Origin: Corynebacterium tapiri
GTDB lineage: Bacteria; Actinomycetota; Actinomycetes; Mycobacteriales; Mycobacteriaceae
Assembly (NCBI RefSeq): GCF_006334925.1
Contig: NZ_VDHJ01000010.1
Span: forward strand, 1-64,000
Reading direction: 5' to 3'
DNA: 64,000 nucleotides
The notes below the pieces were generated by a model. It was not told the DNA's origin and did no database searches. It saw only the letters and a list, made by a program, of their open reading frames with translations. The first letter of the stretch is position 1; the number at the start of each line of letters is the position of its first letter. Shown here one piece after another: positions 17,100-27,890 of this stretch. The position numbers and the translations under genes are program-made.

Positions 17100-17854
17100 T
17101 TGGTTCCCCCGAAGCGCCGGTCGCGGCGTGCGTATTCGAGGACCGCATCAAACATGTGCTGCGGCGTGAAGTCGGGAAACAACACATCCTGGTACACCAT
17201 CTCTGCGTAGGCCGACTGCCAGAGCAGGAAGTTGGAGGTCCGCTTCTCGCCCGAGGGGCGCAGGAACAAGTCCACATCCGGCATCCCGGGATCGTAGAGG
17301 TAGCGCGCCACCTGCTTTTCGGAGATGTCACTAGGGCTAAGCTCCCCGCGCTTGACGTCCTCGGCCATTTTCTTCATGGCGTCCACGAGCTCGGCGCGCC
17401 CGCCGTAGTTCACGCACATCACCAAGGTCATGCGGGTGTTGTTCGCGGTCAGCCGTTCGGCCTCTTCCAGCTCTCGAATCACCGAGCGCCACAAACGAGG
17501 GCGGCGTCCGGCCCACACCACGCGCACGCCCTTTTCGTGCAGGACATCGCGCTGCCGGCGCAGGACGTCTCGGTTAAACCCCATGAGGAAGCGCACTTCA
17601 CCGCGCGCTCGTCGCCAATTCTCCGTTGAAAAGGCATAGGCAGAAAGGTATTCCACGCCCAGTGCCAGGCAGGCATCTACAGCATCCATGAGGACGGCCT
17701 CGCCACGCTTGTGGCCCTCGGTTCGCTCCATGCCACGATCCTGGGCCCACCGGCCGTTGCCATCCATCACGAGGGCCACGTGCCGAGGAATAAAATCCGC
17801 GGGGATCTCGGGCGGGTTCAAGGCCAGCTTTTGGGGATTCTCGGGGTGCGTCAC
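17096..17854 (-). CDS. uppS: isoprenyl transferase (long-chain cis-prenyl diphosphate synthase)
   Basis: 252 residues. Motifs of the cis-prenyltransferase family: [15 protein letters not shown] with the catalytic Asp, [21 protein letters not shown], the VRVVWAGRR strand, [16 protein letters not shown] and the C-terminal [24 protein letters not shown]. It makes the polyprenyl carrier (decaprenyl diphosphate in mycobacteria) for peptidoglycan and arabinogalactan. It lies downstream of recO in the era-recO-uppS order normal for the genus. The ATG is preceded by a gap of 20 bases from the recO stop. Confidence 0.96.
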   Translation of the reverse strand: MTHPENPQKLALNPPEIPADFIPRHVALVMDGNGRWAQDRGMERTEGHKRGEAVLMDAVDACLALGVEYLSAYAFSTENWRRARGEVRFLMGFNRDVLRRQRDVLHEKGVRVVWAGRRPRLWRSVIRELEEAERLTANNTRMTLVMCVNYGGRAELVDAMKKMAEDVKRGELSPSDISEKQVARYLYDPGMPDVDLFLRPSGEKRTSNFLLWQSAYAEMVYQDVLFPDFTPQHMFDAVLEYARRDRRFGGTK

Positions 17855-17874
17855 CCCTTTATTGTGCCACCCTC

Positions 17875-18621
17875 CTAGCGCTGTTCAAGAACGCGCAGCG
17901 AACCTACCTTGGCATCCAGGTGCCACTGCAGGTGGCGCACGGTGAGACGGTGAGCGGTATCCATGAGGTGCGGCCCGTCCGGACCGTCCAGGATCTGTTC
18001 TGCAGCAGCCCAATGCTCCCCGGCAAGAAGCCACATGAGGTGCAGGGTTTCCGCAGGTACGCTTGCGCTTTGCGACGGCCGGCAGCGCACACACACCGCA
18101 CCGCCCGCTTCGGGGTGGAAGGCTCGGTGGGGGCCAGCTGCCTGGCAGGACGCGCACTCAAACAGGCGCGGGGCCAGGCCCGCGAGCTCCAGGGCACGGA
18201 GCAGGAAGGCATCCAGTGTGGCCGTCGGGTGGCGAGTGGTTTGCATGGCGCTCAAGGCGTTGATCACGGCGTCGAAAAGCGCAGGATCTTCCTCCCCGTG
18301 CATGGCAAGGCGCTCAGCTGCCTCTACCACGACGGAGGCGGCCGTGTAGCGGTCCCAATCCTCGATGATCCCCGACCCGTAGTAGGCCACGGTGTCTGCC
18401 TGGGTGATAGTGGCCAGTTTCCGCCCTGGGTAAAGCTGAACGTCCAGGTGGACAAAGGGCTGGAGACGAGAGCCGAACCGACTCTTGGCCTTGCGCACTC
18501 CCTTGGCCACGCTGCGCACCACCCCGTGATGCCGGGTAAGCAGGACCACGACGCGGTCGGCCTCCCCAAAGTCATGGGTCCGCACGACCACTGCGCGGTC
18601 ATGGAAGGAACCGCGCCGCAC
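17875..18621 (-). CDS. recO: DNA repair protein RecO
   Basis: 248 residues. The N-terminal OB fold reads [20 protein letters not shown]...[12 protein letters not shown]...[21 protein letters not shown]. The helical part includes the zinc-binding segment CASCQAAG...CVRCR, present in most RecO proteins. RecO loads RecA on SSB-covered single strands within RecFOR. Its ATG overlaps the last base of the era stop, so translation is coupled. Confidence 0.95.
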   Translation of the reverse strand: MRRGSFHDRAVVVRTHDFGEADRVVVLLTRHHGVVRSVAKGVRKAKSRFGSRLQPFVHLDVQLYPGRKLATITQADTVAYYGSGIIEDWDRYTAASVVVEAAERLAMHGEEDPALFDAVINALSAMQTTRHPTATLDAFLLRALELAGLAPRLFECASCQAAGPHRAFHPEAGGAVCVRCRPSQSASVPAETLHLMWLLAGEHWAAAEQILDGPDGPHLMDTAHRLTVRHLQWHLDAKVGSLRVLEQR

Positions 18622-19550
18622 TAGAAGCCCAGGCGACCTAGCTGCTTGGGGTCAGACTGCCAGTTCTTGAGCACCTTGATGCGTAGGTCCAGGTACACGT
18701 TGCGACCGAGCAACTCCATGATGGGCTCGCGAGCACGGCGCACAATCGACTTCAGTCGACGCCCATCCTTGCCCTCCAGGATGCGCTGCTGGCCCGGGCG
18801 CTCGACGTAGACCACCGCATAAATGTTGGTGCGATCCCGGCCCTCCGGGTCGTCAAACATCTCGTCCACCTGGACAGCCACGGAGTGCGGAAGCTCATCC
18901 TTGAGGCCACTCAGCGCAGCCTCGCGGATGAATTCTGAGATGCGGGTCTCGGTGTCATCATCCGTTAAGTGGTCGTCCGGATAGAACTTGGGCCCCTCGG
19001 GAAGCTGCTCAACAAGGACGTCGACAAGCGTATCGATCTGCGTGTTCTCCACCGCGGAGACCGGCACCACCACAGGTTTGGTCTCATCGCCGCCAAGGAA
19101 GTCATAGAGAGCGAGCAGCTGGGCGCCCACCTGGTCGCGGGAGGCTTTGTCGAGCTTGGTTACGATGCCGATGATCGGGATGCCCGGCGCGGCCTGGCGC
19201 ACATTCTCCAGAATCCAGCGGTCACCTGGGCCGATCTTTTCGTCGGCGGGGATCGTTAGGCCGATGACGTCGACGTCCGCGTAGGTGTCCTTGACGGCCT
19301 CATTAAGGCGCTCGCCCAGCAGTGTGCGAGGTCGGTGCAACCCGGGGGTGTCCACCACCACGATCTGCGCATCCGGGCGATGCACCAGACCACGAATGGG
19401 GTGGCGGGTGGTTTCCGGCTGGTCAGCCGTGATGGCGATTTTCTGCCCCACCAGGGCGTTGGTCAGCGTGGACTTGCCGGTGTTGGGGCGGCCGACGAAG
19501 CTGACAAAACCAGAGCGGAAGCCCTCGGGCGTATCGGTAAAGCTGTGCAC
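18621..19550 (-). CDS. era: GTPase Era
   Basis: 309 residues from a GTG preceded by AAGGAG at 4 bases (VHSFTDTPEGFRSGFVSFVGRPN). ATG at 19565 is the alternative but has no good ribosome site. G1 is GRPNTGKST, G3 is DTPG and G4 is TKLD. The G2/switch I reads TTRHPIRG. The C-terminal KH domain (VAVQVDEMFDDPEGRD..., RQQRILEGKDGRRLKSIVRRAR) binds the 16S rRNA 3' end. Era assists 30S maturation. It lies next to ybeY, recO and uppS as usual, but pdxY is inserted between ybeY and era. Confidence 0.95.
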   Translation of the reverse strand: MHSFTDTPEGFRSGFVSFVGRPNTGKSTLTNALVGQKIAITADQPETTRHPIRGLVHRPDAQIVVVDTPGLHRPRTLLGERLNEAVKDTYADVDVIGLTIPADEKIGPGDRWILENVRQAAPGIPIIGIVTKLDKASRDQVGAQLLALYDFLGGDETKPVVVPVSAVENTQIDTLVDVLVEQLPEGPKFYPDDHLTDDDTETRISEFIREAALSGLKDELPHSVAVQVDEMFDDPEGRDRTNIYAVVYVERPGQQRILEGKDGRRLKSIVRRAREPIMELLGRNVYLDLRIKVLKNWQSDPKQLGRLGF

Positions 19551-19609
19551 CTGTCTCCTTGTCATTGCACGGTGAGCGCGCCACTCCGCGCCCACATGAT
19601 GCGGTCAGT

Positions 19610-20464
19610 CTAGTCGACGCGGACGACCTCGAAGGTCTGCGCCGGCGAGACAAAGGCCTCCTGGCCGGCGACGAGCTCAAGCTCGCGAGAATCTGCCTCG
19701 TAGGTGAAATTCAGCAGGTCGTACACGCTGGCTGCCGTCTTACCCAGGGCCTGTGCAGCGTCCCCGGTTGAGAGTAGGTGGCCGGTGAACAGCGCAGCCG
19801 TTACATCGCCGGAGCCATTGCGCTTGAACGGCAGGTACGGGGTGGAAACGCTCCACACACCGGCATCGGTAACCACCATCATCTCGATCGTGTCCTCCGG
19901 CTGATCCGGGCGCCGCACGCTGGTGACCAGCACCGTCTTGGGACCCATCTGCCGGGCAGCCTGGGCTGCCTCGATGGTGGAATCCAGATCAGTGGCTTCG
20001 CAGCCAGTCAGGTAGCCCAGCTCGAATTGGTTCGGGGTGATCACGTCGGCGACCGGGACGACGACGTCGCGCAGCAGCGGCGGGATCTCATCGGACACGA
20101 AACATCCGCTCTTGGCGTTGCCCATGACCGGGTCGCAGGAGTAGATCGCCTGCGGATTCTTCTCTTTAACCAGGCGGACGGTGTCAGTGATTGCACCCGC
20201 AATGTCAGTGCCACCCTGGTAACCGGAGATCACGGCGTCTACCTCGCCGAGCTTGCCCAGGTGGTCCACACCGCTGACGATGGAGCGCACATCCTCGGCC
20301 GGAATCATTGGCCCGCCCCAGGAGCCGTAACCAGTGTGGTTAGAGAATGCCACCGTGTGAATGGGCCAGACCTCATGGCCAATCCGTTGCAGAGGAAAGA
20401 CTGCGGCGGAGTTGCCAACATGGCCGTACGTGACATGGGACTGAATGGACAGGATGTGCTTCAT
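19610..20464 (-). CDS. pdxY: pyridoxal kinase
   Basis: 284 residues starting MKHILSIQSHVTYGHVGNSAA. The TTG nine bases earlier is unlikely. Ribokinase-fold kinase: SHVTYGHVGNSAAVFPLQRIG, HTVAFSNHTGYG, GYQGG, YSCDPVMGNAKSGCFV, VITPNQFELGYLTG and the anion-hole region FKRNGSGDVTAALFTGHLL. It phosphorylates pyridoxal (and perhaps pyridoxine) to PLP as salvage. It sits between ybeY and era, a position where a CBS-domain protein is often found. Confidence 0.94.
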   Translation of the reverse strand: MKHILSIQSHVTYGHVGNSAAVFPLQRIGHEVWPIHTVAFSNHTGYGSWGGPMIPAEDVRSIVSGVDHLGKLGEVDAVISGYQGGTDIAGAITDTVRLVKEKNPQAIYSCDPVMGNAKSGCFVSDEIPPLLRDVVVPVADVITPNQFELGYLTGCEATDLDSTIEAAQAARQMGPKTVLVTSVRRPDQPEDTIEMMVVTDAGVWSVSTPYLPFKRNGSGDVTAALFTGHLLSTGDAAQALGKTAASVYDLLNFTYEADSRELELVAGQEAFVSPAQTFEVVRVD

Positions 20465-20482
20465 AAGCCCCAAGTCTAGACG

Positions 20483-21094
20483 CTAAGCCTGCTCCTCCGA
20501 GGCCTTTGGCTGGCCGACCGCCGGGATCGAGCCGGACTCCATCTGCTGGTCCAAATCCTGCCGATCCGCCGCGGAAGGAAATGCTTTCGGCCCGGATGGC
20601 TTGGGGTGGAACGTGGTTCCCTGAGCAGCGAGCTCGTCGTACCAGTCAGCCAGGATCTCGTTCTGCAGCGCGAACATCTCGCGCTCCTCCTGAGAGCTGG
20701 CGTGGTCGTAGCCCAGCACGTGCAGGCAACCGTGCGTGGTCAGTAGCGCCAACTCATGCGCTAGGGAGTGGCCAGCGGCCTCGGCCTGGCGGGCGGCGAA
20801 CGACGGGCACAGCACGATGTCACCCAGCATCGCGGGCCCAAGCTCGGCAGCATCGGGGCGAGTTGAGGATACCTGGGAGAACTCGTCCATCGGAAAGCTC
20901 ATCACGTCCGTGGGCCCCTCCAGATCGAGCCAACGCACGTGCAGGTCAGCGATGGTGTCTTCGTCGACCAAGGTGATGGTCAGCTCGGCGTCCGGGTGCA
21001 CATCCATAGCCCCGAGGGCAAAGGAGGCCACGGAGACCAGCATCTCCTCGTTGACGCCGTCGTAACCGGACTCGTTAAAGACCTCGATGCTCAT
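20483..21094 (-). CDS. ybeY: endoribonuclease YbeY
   Basis: 203 residues, longer than the usual 150-180 because of a polar tail ([20 protein letters not shown] onwards). The zinc site motif HxxxHxxxxxH is His121, His125 and His131 in [11 protein letters not shown], preceded by [13 protein letters not shown]. YbeY takes part in 16S rRNA 3' end maturation and ribosome quality control. Its ATG overlaps the phoH stop by 4 bases. Confidence 0.95.
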   Translation of the reverse strand: MSIEVFNESGYDGVNEEMLVSVASFALGAMDVHPDAELTITLVDEDTIADLHVRWLDLEGPTDVMSFPMDEFSQVSSTRPDAAELGPAMLGDIVLCPSFAARQAEAAGHSLAHELALLTTHGCLHVLGYDHASSQEEREMFALQNEILADWYDELAAQGTTFHPKPSGPKAFPSAADRQDLDQQMESGSIPAVGQPKASEEQA

Positions 21095-22065
21095 CCCTCT
21101 TGGCTCCTGTCATATTCGTCGTACGCCTCCACGATGCGTCCCACCAGCTGGTGGCGCACCACGTCGGCAGAGGCCATCTCGCAGAAGGCGATGTCTTCCA
21201 CGCCCTCCAGAATCGAGCGCACCACCCGTAGGCCACTGCGCTGCCCGCGCGGCAAGTCCACCTGGCTCACGTCACCGGTCACCACGATCGTGGAACCGAA
21301 TCCCAGGCGGGTCAAGAACATCTTCATCTGCTCGGGCGTAGTGTTCTGCGCCTCGTCGAGAATCACAAAGGAGTCGCTCAGCGTGCGTCCACGCATGTAC
21401 GCCAGGGGCGCAACCTCAATGACGCCGGCTTCCAGGAGCTTCGGGATCATCTCAGGATCGAGCATGTCACGCAGGGCGTCGTATAGCGGACGCAAATAAG
21501 GATCGATCTTCTCATCGAGGGTTCCCGGCAGGAAACCGAGCTTCTCTCCTGCCTCAACCGCCGGACGAGTCAGGATGATCCGGCTGACCTGCTTGGCCTG
21601 CAGCGCTTGCACTGCTTTCGCCACCGCCAAGTACGTCTTGCCCGATCCTGCGGGGCCGATTCCAAAGACGACCGTGTTGTCGTCGATAGCATCCACGTAC
21701 TTCTTCTGGCCCAGAGTCTTCGCCCGCACCACCTTGCCTCGGCGCGCAATAATGTCGGACCCCATGATCTCGCGCACCGACTGAGGAGCATCCACGGCAA
21801 CAATCGAGACCGCATGCTTGACCGCGTCGCGGGTAATCGCCCCTCCGCGCTGTGCCAGCGCGACAAGCTCATCGAGGACTGCCCGGGCTCGGGCTACCTC
21901 GCGCCCAGGCCCAGTGATCTTGACTGTGTTCCCACGGGCAAACAGGTCAGCGTCGATGAGGTTGTTGAGCACCTTCAGATTCTCATCAGCCACACCGAGC
22001 ACTGCGTGTGCGTGCGCAGGATCCAACTCCACAGCAGTGGCTACCACGTTTCGGTTATTGGCCAC
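21091..22065 (-). CDS. phoH: PhoH-like ATPase
   Basis: 324 residues. Walker A is [19 protein letters not shown], Walker B is [16 protein letters not shown], and a MVVTGD-type sensor is seen as [18 protein letters not shown]-like N-terminus precedes them. PhoH links to ybeY in most bacteria and is thought to be an RNA helicase-like or RNase-associated ATPase. The start ATG follows GAGGAGCACG. Confidence 0.93.
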   Translation of the reverse strand: MANNRNVVATAVELDPAHAHAVLGVADENLKVLNNLIDADLFARGNTVKITGPGREVARARAVLDELVALAQRGGAITRDAVKHAVSIVAVDAPQSVREIMGSDIIARRGKVVRAKTLGQKKYVDAIDDNTVVFGIGPAGSGKTYLAVAKAVQALQAKQVSRIILTRPAVEAGEKLGFLPGTLDEKIDPYLRPLYDALRDMLDPEMIPKLLEAGVIEVAPLAYMRGRTLSDSFVILDEAQNTTPEQMKMFLTRLGFGSTIVVTGDVSQVDLPRGQRSGLRVVRSILEGVEDIAFCEMASADVVRHQLVGRIVEAYDEYDRSQEG

Positions 22066-22125
22066 GTGCTCCTCTTTTCCGCTTTGGTACCGGGTTTGTC
22101 ACTGGGCTAGTTACAGGGCCTGAGA

Positions 22126-22839
22126 CTACCAGCGCGAGGTCAAGGCCCCGATAGCGCTTAAGCCCACCATTGCAGCACTCGCGGTCCGATACACCTCGGG
22201 CCCTAAGCGCACTGCCTGCGCGCCTAGCTGAGCGAGCTCGTCCTCGCCGATGCCGCCTTCTGGCCCCACGATCAGAGTGATCACCTCGGCATCGAGATTA
22301 ACCTCGGTCAGGCGCTGCTCCGCGCTTTCGTGCAGCACATAGGCGGGAGTACCGGCAATGAGCTGCGCTACCTCGGCCGTCGTTAGCGGCCCCGAGATTT
22401 CCGGCACACGCGTGCGCCGAGATTGCTTGGCCGCGGCACGGGCGGCCGATTCCCACTTGGCCACATGTTTTCCGGCCTTGGGCCCCACCCATTTAGCCAC
22501 GCACCGCTGAGCCTGCCACGCAACAATCTCGTCCGCCCCAGCCTGGGTCGCCAAATCGACGGCCAACTCACTGCGCTCAGACTTGGGGATCGCCTGAACG
22601 ATGCGTACCCGCGGGTGAGGCTGTGGCGTCTGGCCACGCTTTTCGACGCTCACGATCGCCTCGTCCTTAGCAGGCGTATCGGTGATTGCTCCCTCGATCC
22701 AGCTTCCCTGGGCGTCGATAAGCCGAACCCTCTCCCCGACCGCCAAACGCATCACGGTGACCGCGTGCTTTCCCTCGGCGCCAGACAGTGTGACAGATTC
22801 GCCGGTGAGATCTTCGGCGATGAAAACGGGCAGACTCAT
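22126..22839 (-). CDS. rsmE: 16S rRNA (uracil(1498)-N(3))-methyltransferase
   Basis: 237 residues, normal for RsmE. The PUA-like N-terminus has ADVLV-type strands ([23 protein letters not shown]). The SPOUT knot is seen in [43 protein letters not shown] and [21 protein letters not shown]. It methylates U1498 of 16S rRNA. It overlaps the dnaJ stop by 4 bases and contains two copies of the CGTCGANAAGC word in opposite orientation (22638 and 22713). Confidence 0.95.
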   Translation of the reverse strand: MSLPVFIAEDLTGESVTLSGAEGKHAVTVMRLAVGERVRLIDAQGSWIEGAITDTPAKDEAIVSVEKRGQTPQPHPRVRIVQAIPKSERSELAVDLATQAGADEIVAWQAQRCVAKWVGPKAGKHVAKWESAARAAAKQSRRTRVPEISGPLTTAEVAQLIAGTPAYVLHESAEQRLTEVNLDAEVITLIVGPEGGIGEDELAQLGAQAVRLGPEVYRTASAAMVGLSAIGALTSRW

Positions 22840-23975
22840 CGCTTGAAGCGGTCGCGGAACTTGGAGAAGAACCCGCCGCCGTGCTCGCCGTCGTCAGCCA
22901 CCGAGGCTGCTTCTTTGCGGTGTTCGCGCACCTTTTCCAGCAGCTCACGCGTGCGCTGGTCCAACTCGGTCGGGACTACCACCTCGACGTGGGCGATCAA
23001 GGAACCGGCTCCCTCAGACCGCAGCTTGGGCATGCCCTTGCCCTGCATCGTCAAGGTCTGACCCGGCTGAGTCCCCTCGGGCACATCGAGGGTAACGGTC
23101 TCCCCATCCAGGCCTTCGACGCTGAATCCAGTGCCCAGAGCGGCATCGATCGCTGGTACGCGCACACGCAGGTGCAGATTATCGCCCTCGCGGGTGAACA
23201 CGGGATGCTTGTCGACGCTTATCTCCACGTAGAGATCGCCCGCCGGACCACCGCCGTGTCCGACTTCTCCCTGGCCTGCCATGCGGATGCGCATGCCGTC
23301 GGCGATTCCTGCCGGAACGGTGACGGTGAGGTCGCGATTCTTGCGCACGCGTCCTTCGCCGGAGCAGCGCGAGCACGGATCCTTGATCGTCTCGCCGAAT
23401 CCGCCACAGGTGTGGCACGGGCGGGTCGTCATCACGTTGCCCAGGAAGGAACGCTGGACCTCCTGCACCTCGCCAGAACCATGACAGGTTTCGCAGGTCA
23501 CAGGCTTGGCCTTGGACTCGGAGCCGGTGCCGGAGCAGTGCTCACACAGCACGGCGGTGTCAACGCGAATGTCCTTGCGCACACCCTTGAAGGCCTCCTC
23601 CAAGGTGATGCGGGAGCGCAGCAGCGCATCCGATCCCGGCTGGACGCGCGAGCGTGGCCCGCGCGAGCCACCGCCCTGGCCGCCAAAAAAGGCCTCGAAA
23701 ATATCGCCCAAACCGCCCGAACCGGAGAAGCCCCCGTAGCCTCCACCGGGCTGGCCCTGCTCAAGCGGGTCGCCGCCCATGTCAACGATGCGGCGCTTCT
23801 GCGGGTCGGTGAGAACCTCGTGCGCGTCAGAGGCCTCGCGGAACTTCTCCGCTGCTTCCTCCGTCGAGTTCACATCCGGGTGATACTTCCGCGCGAGCTT
23901 GCGGTAAGCCTTCTTGATCTCCGCATCGGTAGCGTCCTTGCTCACACCCAGGATGCCGTAATAATCGCGAGCCAC
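22836..23975 (-). CDS. dnaJ: chaperone protein DnaJ (second actinobacterial DnaJ)
   Basis: 379 residues. The J domain is [20 protein letters not shown] with HPD, then a Gly/Phe-rich linker (about 70-110) and the zinc region with four CxxCxGxG repeats: [24 protein letters not shown] and CSRCSGEG. The C-terminal substrate-binding domains follow. It is a co-chaperone of DnaK. Actinobacteria have two DnaJ proteins, one with dnaK-grpE and one with hrcA. This is the hrcA-linked one (often DnaJ2). It is expected to be under HrcA control if co-transcribed. Confidence 0.96.
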   Translation of the reverse strand: MARDYYGILGVSKDATDAEIKKAYRKLARKYHPDVNSTEEAAEKFREASDAHEVLTDPQKRRIVDMGGDPLEQGQPGGGYGGFSGSGGLGDIFEAFFGGQGGGSRGPRSRVQPGSDALLRSRITLEEAFKGVRKDIRVDTAVLCEHCSGTGSESKAKPVTCETCHGSGEVQEVQRSFLGNVMTTRPCHTCGGFGETIKDPCSRCSGEGRVRKNRDLTVTVPAGIADGMRIRMAGQGEVGHGGGPAGDLYVEISVDKHPVFTREGDNLHLRVRVPAIDAALGTGFSVEGLDGETVTLDVPEGTQPGQTLTMQGKGMPKLRSEGAGSLIAHVEVVVPTELDQRTRELLEKVREHRKEAASVADDGEHGGGFFSKFRDRFKR

Positions 23976-24044
23976 GTTAAATCTGATGTCCTTTAGTTAA
24001 TCGTTTTGTTCGTTGATTTTTATTGTCAGGTATGAGGCGACGTA

Positions 24045-25085
24045 TTAGGTCCCCGAGAGAATCTTGCCCACGTAACGGGCCACCGCGGATACCTTAGACA
24101 TTGTCTCCGGATAGTCCATATAAGTGGGTCCCACAACGCCCAGGCCTCCCAGCGGGACGTCATAACCGCCATACGCGGTCGTCACAATCGAAGCTGAACG
24201 CAGCTCCTCGTCCTCGTTTTCTTCGCCAATACGCACGGCTACGTTACCGATCGCTGGCAAGTCTGCCATGAGCTTGAGTACTACTACTTGCTCCTCAAGC
24301 GCCTCGATGATTCCCGGCAAAGTGGCGCTCAACGAACCCGCCACCCTGGTCAGGTTGGAGGTTCCCGCCATGATGAGGCGATCCGAGGGCTGCTCCACCA
24401 AAGTTTCGATCAACGTGGTCGCTGCGGCGACCACCACGTTGACCATGTCCGGAGGCGCCGTCTGTGCCAACTGGGCAAGCGACACAGAGGCATCCGACAG
24501 CGTCTTGGACTGCAGCGCGTTGTTCAGCATCTGGCGCAGCTGCACCACCTGATCGTCATCAATCGGGTGCGCCAGATCCACATTGCGCTGATCCACTCGC
24601 CCCGTATCCGTGATGAGCACAAGGAGGATTCGCGTGGAGCTTAGCGCCACTACCTCGCAATGCTTCACGCGTGAGACCTCGAGGGTGGGCACCTGAATCA
24701 CTGCTGCTTGGCGAGTAATCTGCGCCAGCAGAGTCACCGAACGCCGCAGCACATCCTCCAGATCCACTCCCCCGGCCAGGAACGTAGAAATCGCGCGTTT
24801 TTCTGCGACGGAGAGCGGTTTGACCTGTTGCAGCGTATCGACGAAAGCTCGATAACCCTTCTGGGTAGGAATCCGACCCGAACTTGCGTGCTGCTGAGTG
24901 ATATAACCCTCGGACTCAAGCACGGCCATGTCGTTGCGAATCGTGGCTGAGGAAACGTTGAGGTCGTGACGCTCGAGCAGCGCCTTGGAACCCACTGGCC
25001 CGTGGGAGGAGATGTAATCCGCCACGATCGCTCGCAGAACTGCTTGCCTGCGTTCGTCCGTTCCGCGTTTGGAACCGCCAGCCAT
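24045..25085 (-). CDS. hrcA: heat-inducible transcriptional repressor HrcA
   Basis: 346 residues from ATG. A GTG two codons upstream is unlikely because it would leave almost no room for GAGGGAGA as ribosome site. The winged helix ([74 protein letters not shown]) is seen, then the dimer and regulatory domains. HrcA binds CIRCE and represses groE and related heat-shock genes, with GroEL as co-factor. A CIRCE-like element lies over its own start (25085-25111), so it is probably autoregulated. Confidence 0.96.
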   Translation of the reverse strand: MAGGSKRGTDERRQAVLRAIVADYISSHGPVGSKALLERHDLNVSSATIRNDMAVLESEGYITQQHASSGRIPTQKGYRAFVDTLQQVKPLSVAEKRAISTFLAGGVDLEDVLRRSVTLLAQITRQAAVIQVPTLEVSRVKHCEVVALSSTRILLVLITDTGRVDQRNVDLAHPIDDDQVVQLRQMLNNALQSKTLSDASVSLAQLAQTAPPDMVNVVVAAATTLIETLVEQPSDRLIMAGTSNLTRVAGSLSATLPGIIEALEEQVVVLKLMADLPAIGNVAVRIGEENEDEELRSASIVTTAYGGYDVPLGGLGVVGPTYMDYPETMSKVSAVARYVGKILSGT

Positions 25086-25111
25086 TAGCACTCTCCCTCC
25101 TCGATTGCTAA
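25085..25111 (-). promoter_or_regulatory. CIRCE operator at hrcA start
   Basis: On the plus strand TTAGCACTC (25085-25093), a 9-base spacer and GATTGCTAA (25103-25111) match the CIRCE consensus TTAGCACTC-N9-GAGTGCTAA with one mismatch in the second arm. It overlaps the hrcA ribosome site and abuts the start codon, so HrcA bound there could block both promoter clearance and translation start. Confidence 0.85.
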
Positions 25112-25156
25112 GCCCCGAGTCTAACTGTGCAATTCGGAGAGAGCCAAGTGCCTGGC

Positions 25157-26296
25157 CTATCGCTCCTCGGCAACCAGCAGGTCGGCAATGATTCCGTCGG
25201 CCAGCAGCCGGCCTCGATCAGTAACCGCGAGGCGGTCGCCGAATCGGTGGAGAAGGCCGTCGTCAAGCGCGCGCTGCACAACCTCGTCGGCGCCGGCCCC
25301 GATCCAGTTCCTCGGGATACCTTCGCGGAGGCGCAACCCCAACATCACCGCCTCGGTGTGTTTGTCCACCTCCGTCAACGCCTCGCTCTCGGCGATGGGT
25401 GCGCGCCCCTCCCCGAGCTCTCGGTAATACCGAGCGGGGTGCTTGACGTTGTAAAAACGCTGGCCATCAACGTAGGAGTGCGCTCCAGGGCCGGCTCCCC
25501 ACCATTGGCCTCCGCGCCAGTAGAGCAGGTTGTGGCGGCACTCACCTCCCTCGAGAGCCCAGTTCGAGACCTCGTACCAACGCATTCCAGCACTCTCGAG
25601 CCTGTGCGAGATCATTGCGTACCTGTCGGCGTACACATCCTCATCGGGAGCAGGTAGCTCTCCACGCCTCACCTTCCGTGCCATGGCTGTCCCATCCTCC
25701 ACGATGAGGGAATAGGCGGACACGTGATCGACCCCGGCGGAGAGCACAGCATCGAGAGTGCGTGCGACGTCATCGTCGGTTTCGGTCGGGGTTCCGTAGA
25801 TCATGTCGAGGTTGACGTGCTCGAAACCGGCTTGTCGCGCTTCTCGGGCGGCCTCGACCGCGCGACCCGGGGTGTGCGTTCGGTCTAACACCCGCAGCAC
25901 CGCAGAGGAGGCGGACTGCATGCCGAGCGAAACGCGGGTGTAGCCAGCCTCCCGGATGCGAGAAAAATATTCCGGGCTGGTCGACTCCGGGTTGGACTCA
26001 GTCGTGACTTCTGCACCGGGGCTGAGTCCAAACGTCGAGCGGACTGCGTTGAGAACTCGAGTAAGCCCCTCGTGCCCCAGGAGAGAGGGAGTTCCGCCAC
26101 CGATAAACACTGTGTCAGCAGGCTTTTTCACCCGCTCCGCTCCGATGGCTAGCTCTCGTTCTAGCGCTAAAAGGTAAGACTCGGTCGAAGCCGCGCTACC
26201 CAGCTCTCCGGGCGTATAGGTGTTGAAGTCGCAGTATCCGCAGCGTGTGGCACAGAAAGGGACGTGGATATACACGCCAAAGGAATCGCGGGTCAT
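25157..26296 (-). CDS. hemW: radical SAM heme chaperone HemW (HemN-like)
   Basis: 379 residues. The radical-SAM motif CxxxCxxC is Cys15, Cys19 and Cys22 (FCATRCGYC). Further features are [47 protein letters not shown] and the C-terminal HemN domain. Lacking the extra HemN cysteine and having this length favours HemW, a heme-binding protein that may insert heme in respiratory proteins, over true oxygen-independent coproporphyrinogen oxidase. It precedes hrcA by 71 bases and may be co-transcribed. Confidence 0.92.
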   Translation of the reverse strand: MTRDSFGVYIHVPFCATRCGYCDFNTYTPGELGSAASTESYLLALERELAIGAERVKKPADTVFIGGGTPSLLGHEGLTRVLNAVRSTFGLSPGAEVTTESNPESTSPEYFSRIREAGYTRVSLGMQSASSAVLRVLDRTHTPGRAVEAAREARQAGFEHVNLDMIYGTPTETDDDVARTLDAVLSAGVDHVSAYSLIVEDGTAMARKVRRGELPAPDEDVYADRYAMISHRLESAGMRWYEVSNWALEGGECRHNLLYWRGGQWWGAGPGAHSYVDGQRFYNVKHPARYYRELGEGRAPIAESEALTEVDKHTEAVMLGLRLREGIPRNWIGAGADEVVQRALDDGLLHRFGDRLAVTDRGRLLADGIIADLLVAEER

Positions 26297-26444
26297 ATCT
26301 CACAGGTTAACCAGCACCGAGGTTGCGGGACCATGTAGCATTCGAACTATCTATCTTCTCCCGAATCACGCGAAAGGACTGGTCTTGCCGGACCCTGACA
26401 GTTGCATCCCCCGACCCCACGAATGTGCGGAAGGGGGAATATAG

Positions 26445-27890
26445 ATGCTTAGCGCCATTGGCCTACTTTTGCTGGGCTTTCTCATTATCGCGCTCATCAT
26501 CGCGTGGAATGGCTACCACGTGGCCCAAGAGTTCGCTTATATGTCTGTGGACCGGCAGCAGCTGCGTTCCCGCGCCAATAGTGGTGACGCCCAAGCCCAG
26601 GCAGCGCTCAAAGTCACAGAGCGAACGTCCTTCATGCTCTCGGGAGCCCAGTTAGGCATCACGGTGTCGGGCCTGCTTGCGGGTTTTGTCGCCCAGCCAT
26701 TGGTGGGCGAAGCATTGGGCAGCATTTTTGGCACTTTCGGAGTCCCCGTCGCTTTGTCCGTGACGGTCGGCACAATCGCCGCGCTGATTGTCACCACCAT
26801 CGTGCAGATGATCTTCGGTGAGCTCCTGCCTAAGAACTACACCATCGCCGCGCCGATGAAGTCCTCGCTAGCACTGGCCCGCTCCACTCGCATCTACCTG
26901 GCACTGTTCGGTTGGCTGATCAAATTCTTTGACTGGTCCTCCAACGCGCTGCTGCGTTTGTTGCACATCGAACCGGTAGAAGACGTGGATTCCACCGCCA
27001 GCCGCGATGACCTTGAGCGCGTACTCGACGAATCGCGTGAATCGGGCGAACTTGATGACCGCACCTTCATGGTTCTTGACCGCATGCTGGAGTTCCCCGA
27101 GCAGGACGTGGACCACGCAATGATCCCGCGCTCCCGTGTCGAGGTTCTTACTCCCGAGGACACCGTTGAGACGGCCAAGCGCGAGATGCATCAATCGCAT
27201 ACCCGCTATCCGGTGATTGACGAGGAGCACGTTCCAGTCGGCATCGTCCACGTCTTGGACGTGCTTGACCCCGAGTTGGATCAAAACGCGCCGATTTCCA
27301 CAATCATGCGCGAGCCCGTCATTGTTCACGAGCTTATGGCTCTGCCCGACGCCGTGGCTGCCATTCGCGAAACGGGTGACAAGGTCGCCTGCGTCATCGA
27401 CGAGTACGGCGGATTCGTCGGCATCGTCTCCATGGAGGACCTCGGGGAAGAAGTGCTCGGCGAAATTTCCGACGAGCACGAGGAAACCGACACCGAGGAA
27501 ATCACCGCCACCAGCGCGATCGAGTGGGTGGCCGACGGCGATACCCCGATCGACGAGGTGGAACGCACCGTGGGTTATGACCTACCGGATGGCGACTACG
27601 AGACGCTTTCTGGGCTGCTGCTCAGCGAAGCCGGCGGCCTCATCGAGGAGGGCGAACAGGTCGTCTTGAACCTGCAGGCCCTGCCTGAGGACTACGTCGA
27701 AGAGGGATACGTCCCCCACCGTGCGCTGTACGCCGAGGTTCTCGAAGTCGAGCGCAACGTGCCCAGCGAGATCAAGCTGACCCTGGTCGATCCAGAGGCG
27801 GACAACGCAGAGGTCATCAGCCACGGACACCGGGGCTCCACCTCGTACTCATCAATCATCGACGCCCGACAGTCAGCCAAGGAGGACTAA
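26445..27890 (+). CDS. hemolysin-family CNNM transporter with CBS and CorC domains
   Basis: 481 residues. A CNNM (DUF21) membrane domain has four segments (about 1-190; LLLGFLIIALIIAWNGYHVAQEFAYMSVD), followed by a CBS pair (about 205-335; MIPRSRVEVLTPEDTVETAK, FVGIVSMEDL) and a CorC/HlyC C-terminal domain (about 350-440). These proteins are candidates for magnesium or cobalt efflux or resistance (MpfA, CorB). GGAAGGGGGAA is a strong ribosome binding site. The second CNNM gene starts at the base after its stop. Confidence 0.9.
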   Translation: MLSAIGLLLLGFLIIALIIAWNGYHVAQEFAYMSVDRQQLRSRANSGDAQAQAALKVTERTSFMLSGAQLGITVSGLLAGFVAQPLVGEALGSIFGTFGVPVALSVTVGTIAALIVTTIVQMIFGELLPKNYTIAAPMKSSLALARSTRIYLALFGWLIKFFDWSSNALLRLLHIEPVEDVDSTASRDDLERVLDESRESGELDDRTFMVLDRMLEFPEQDVDHAMIPRSRVEVLTPEDTVETAKREMHQSHTRYPVIDEEHVPVGIVHVLDVLDPELDQNAPISTIMREPVIVHELMALPDAVAAIRETGDKVACVIDEYGGFVGIVSMEDLGEEVLGEISDEHEETDTEEITATSAIEWVADGDTPIDEVERTVGYDLPDGDYETLSGLLLSEAGGLIEEGEQVVLNLQALPEDYVEEGYVPHRALYAEVLEVERNVPSEIKLTLVDPEADNAEVISHGHRGSTSYSSIIDARQSAKED

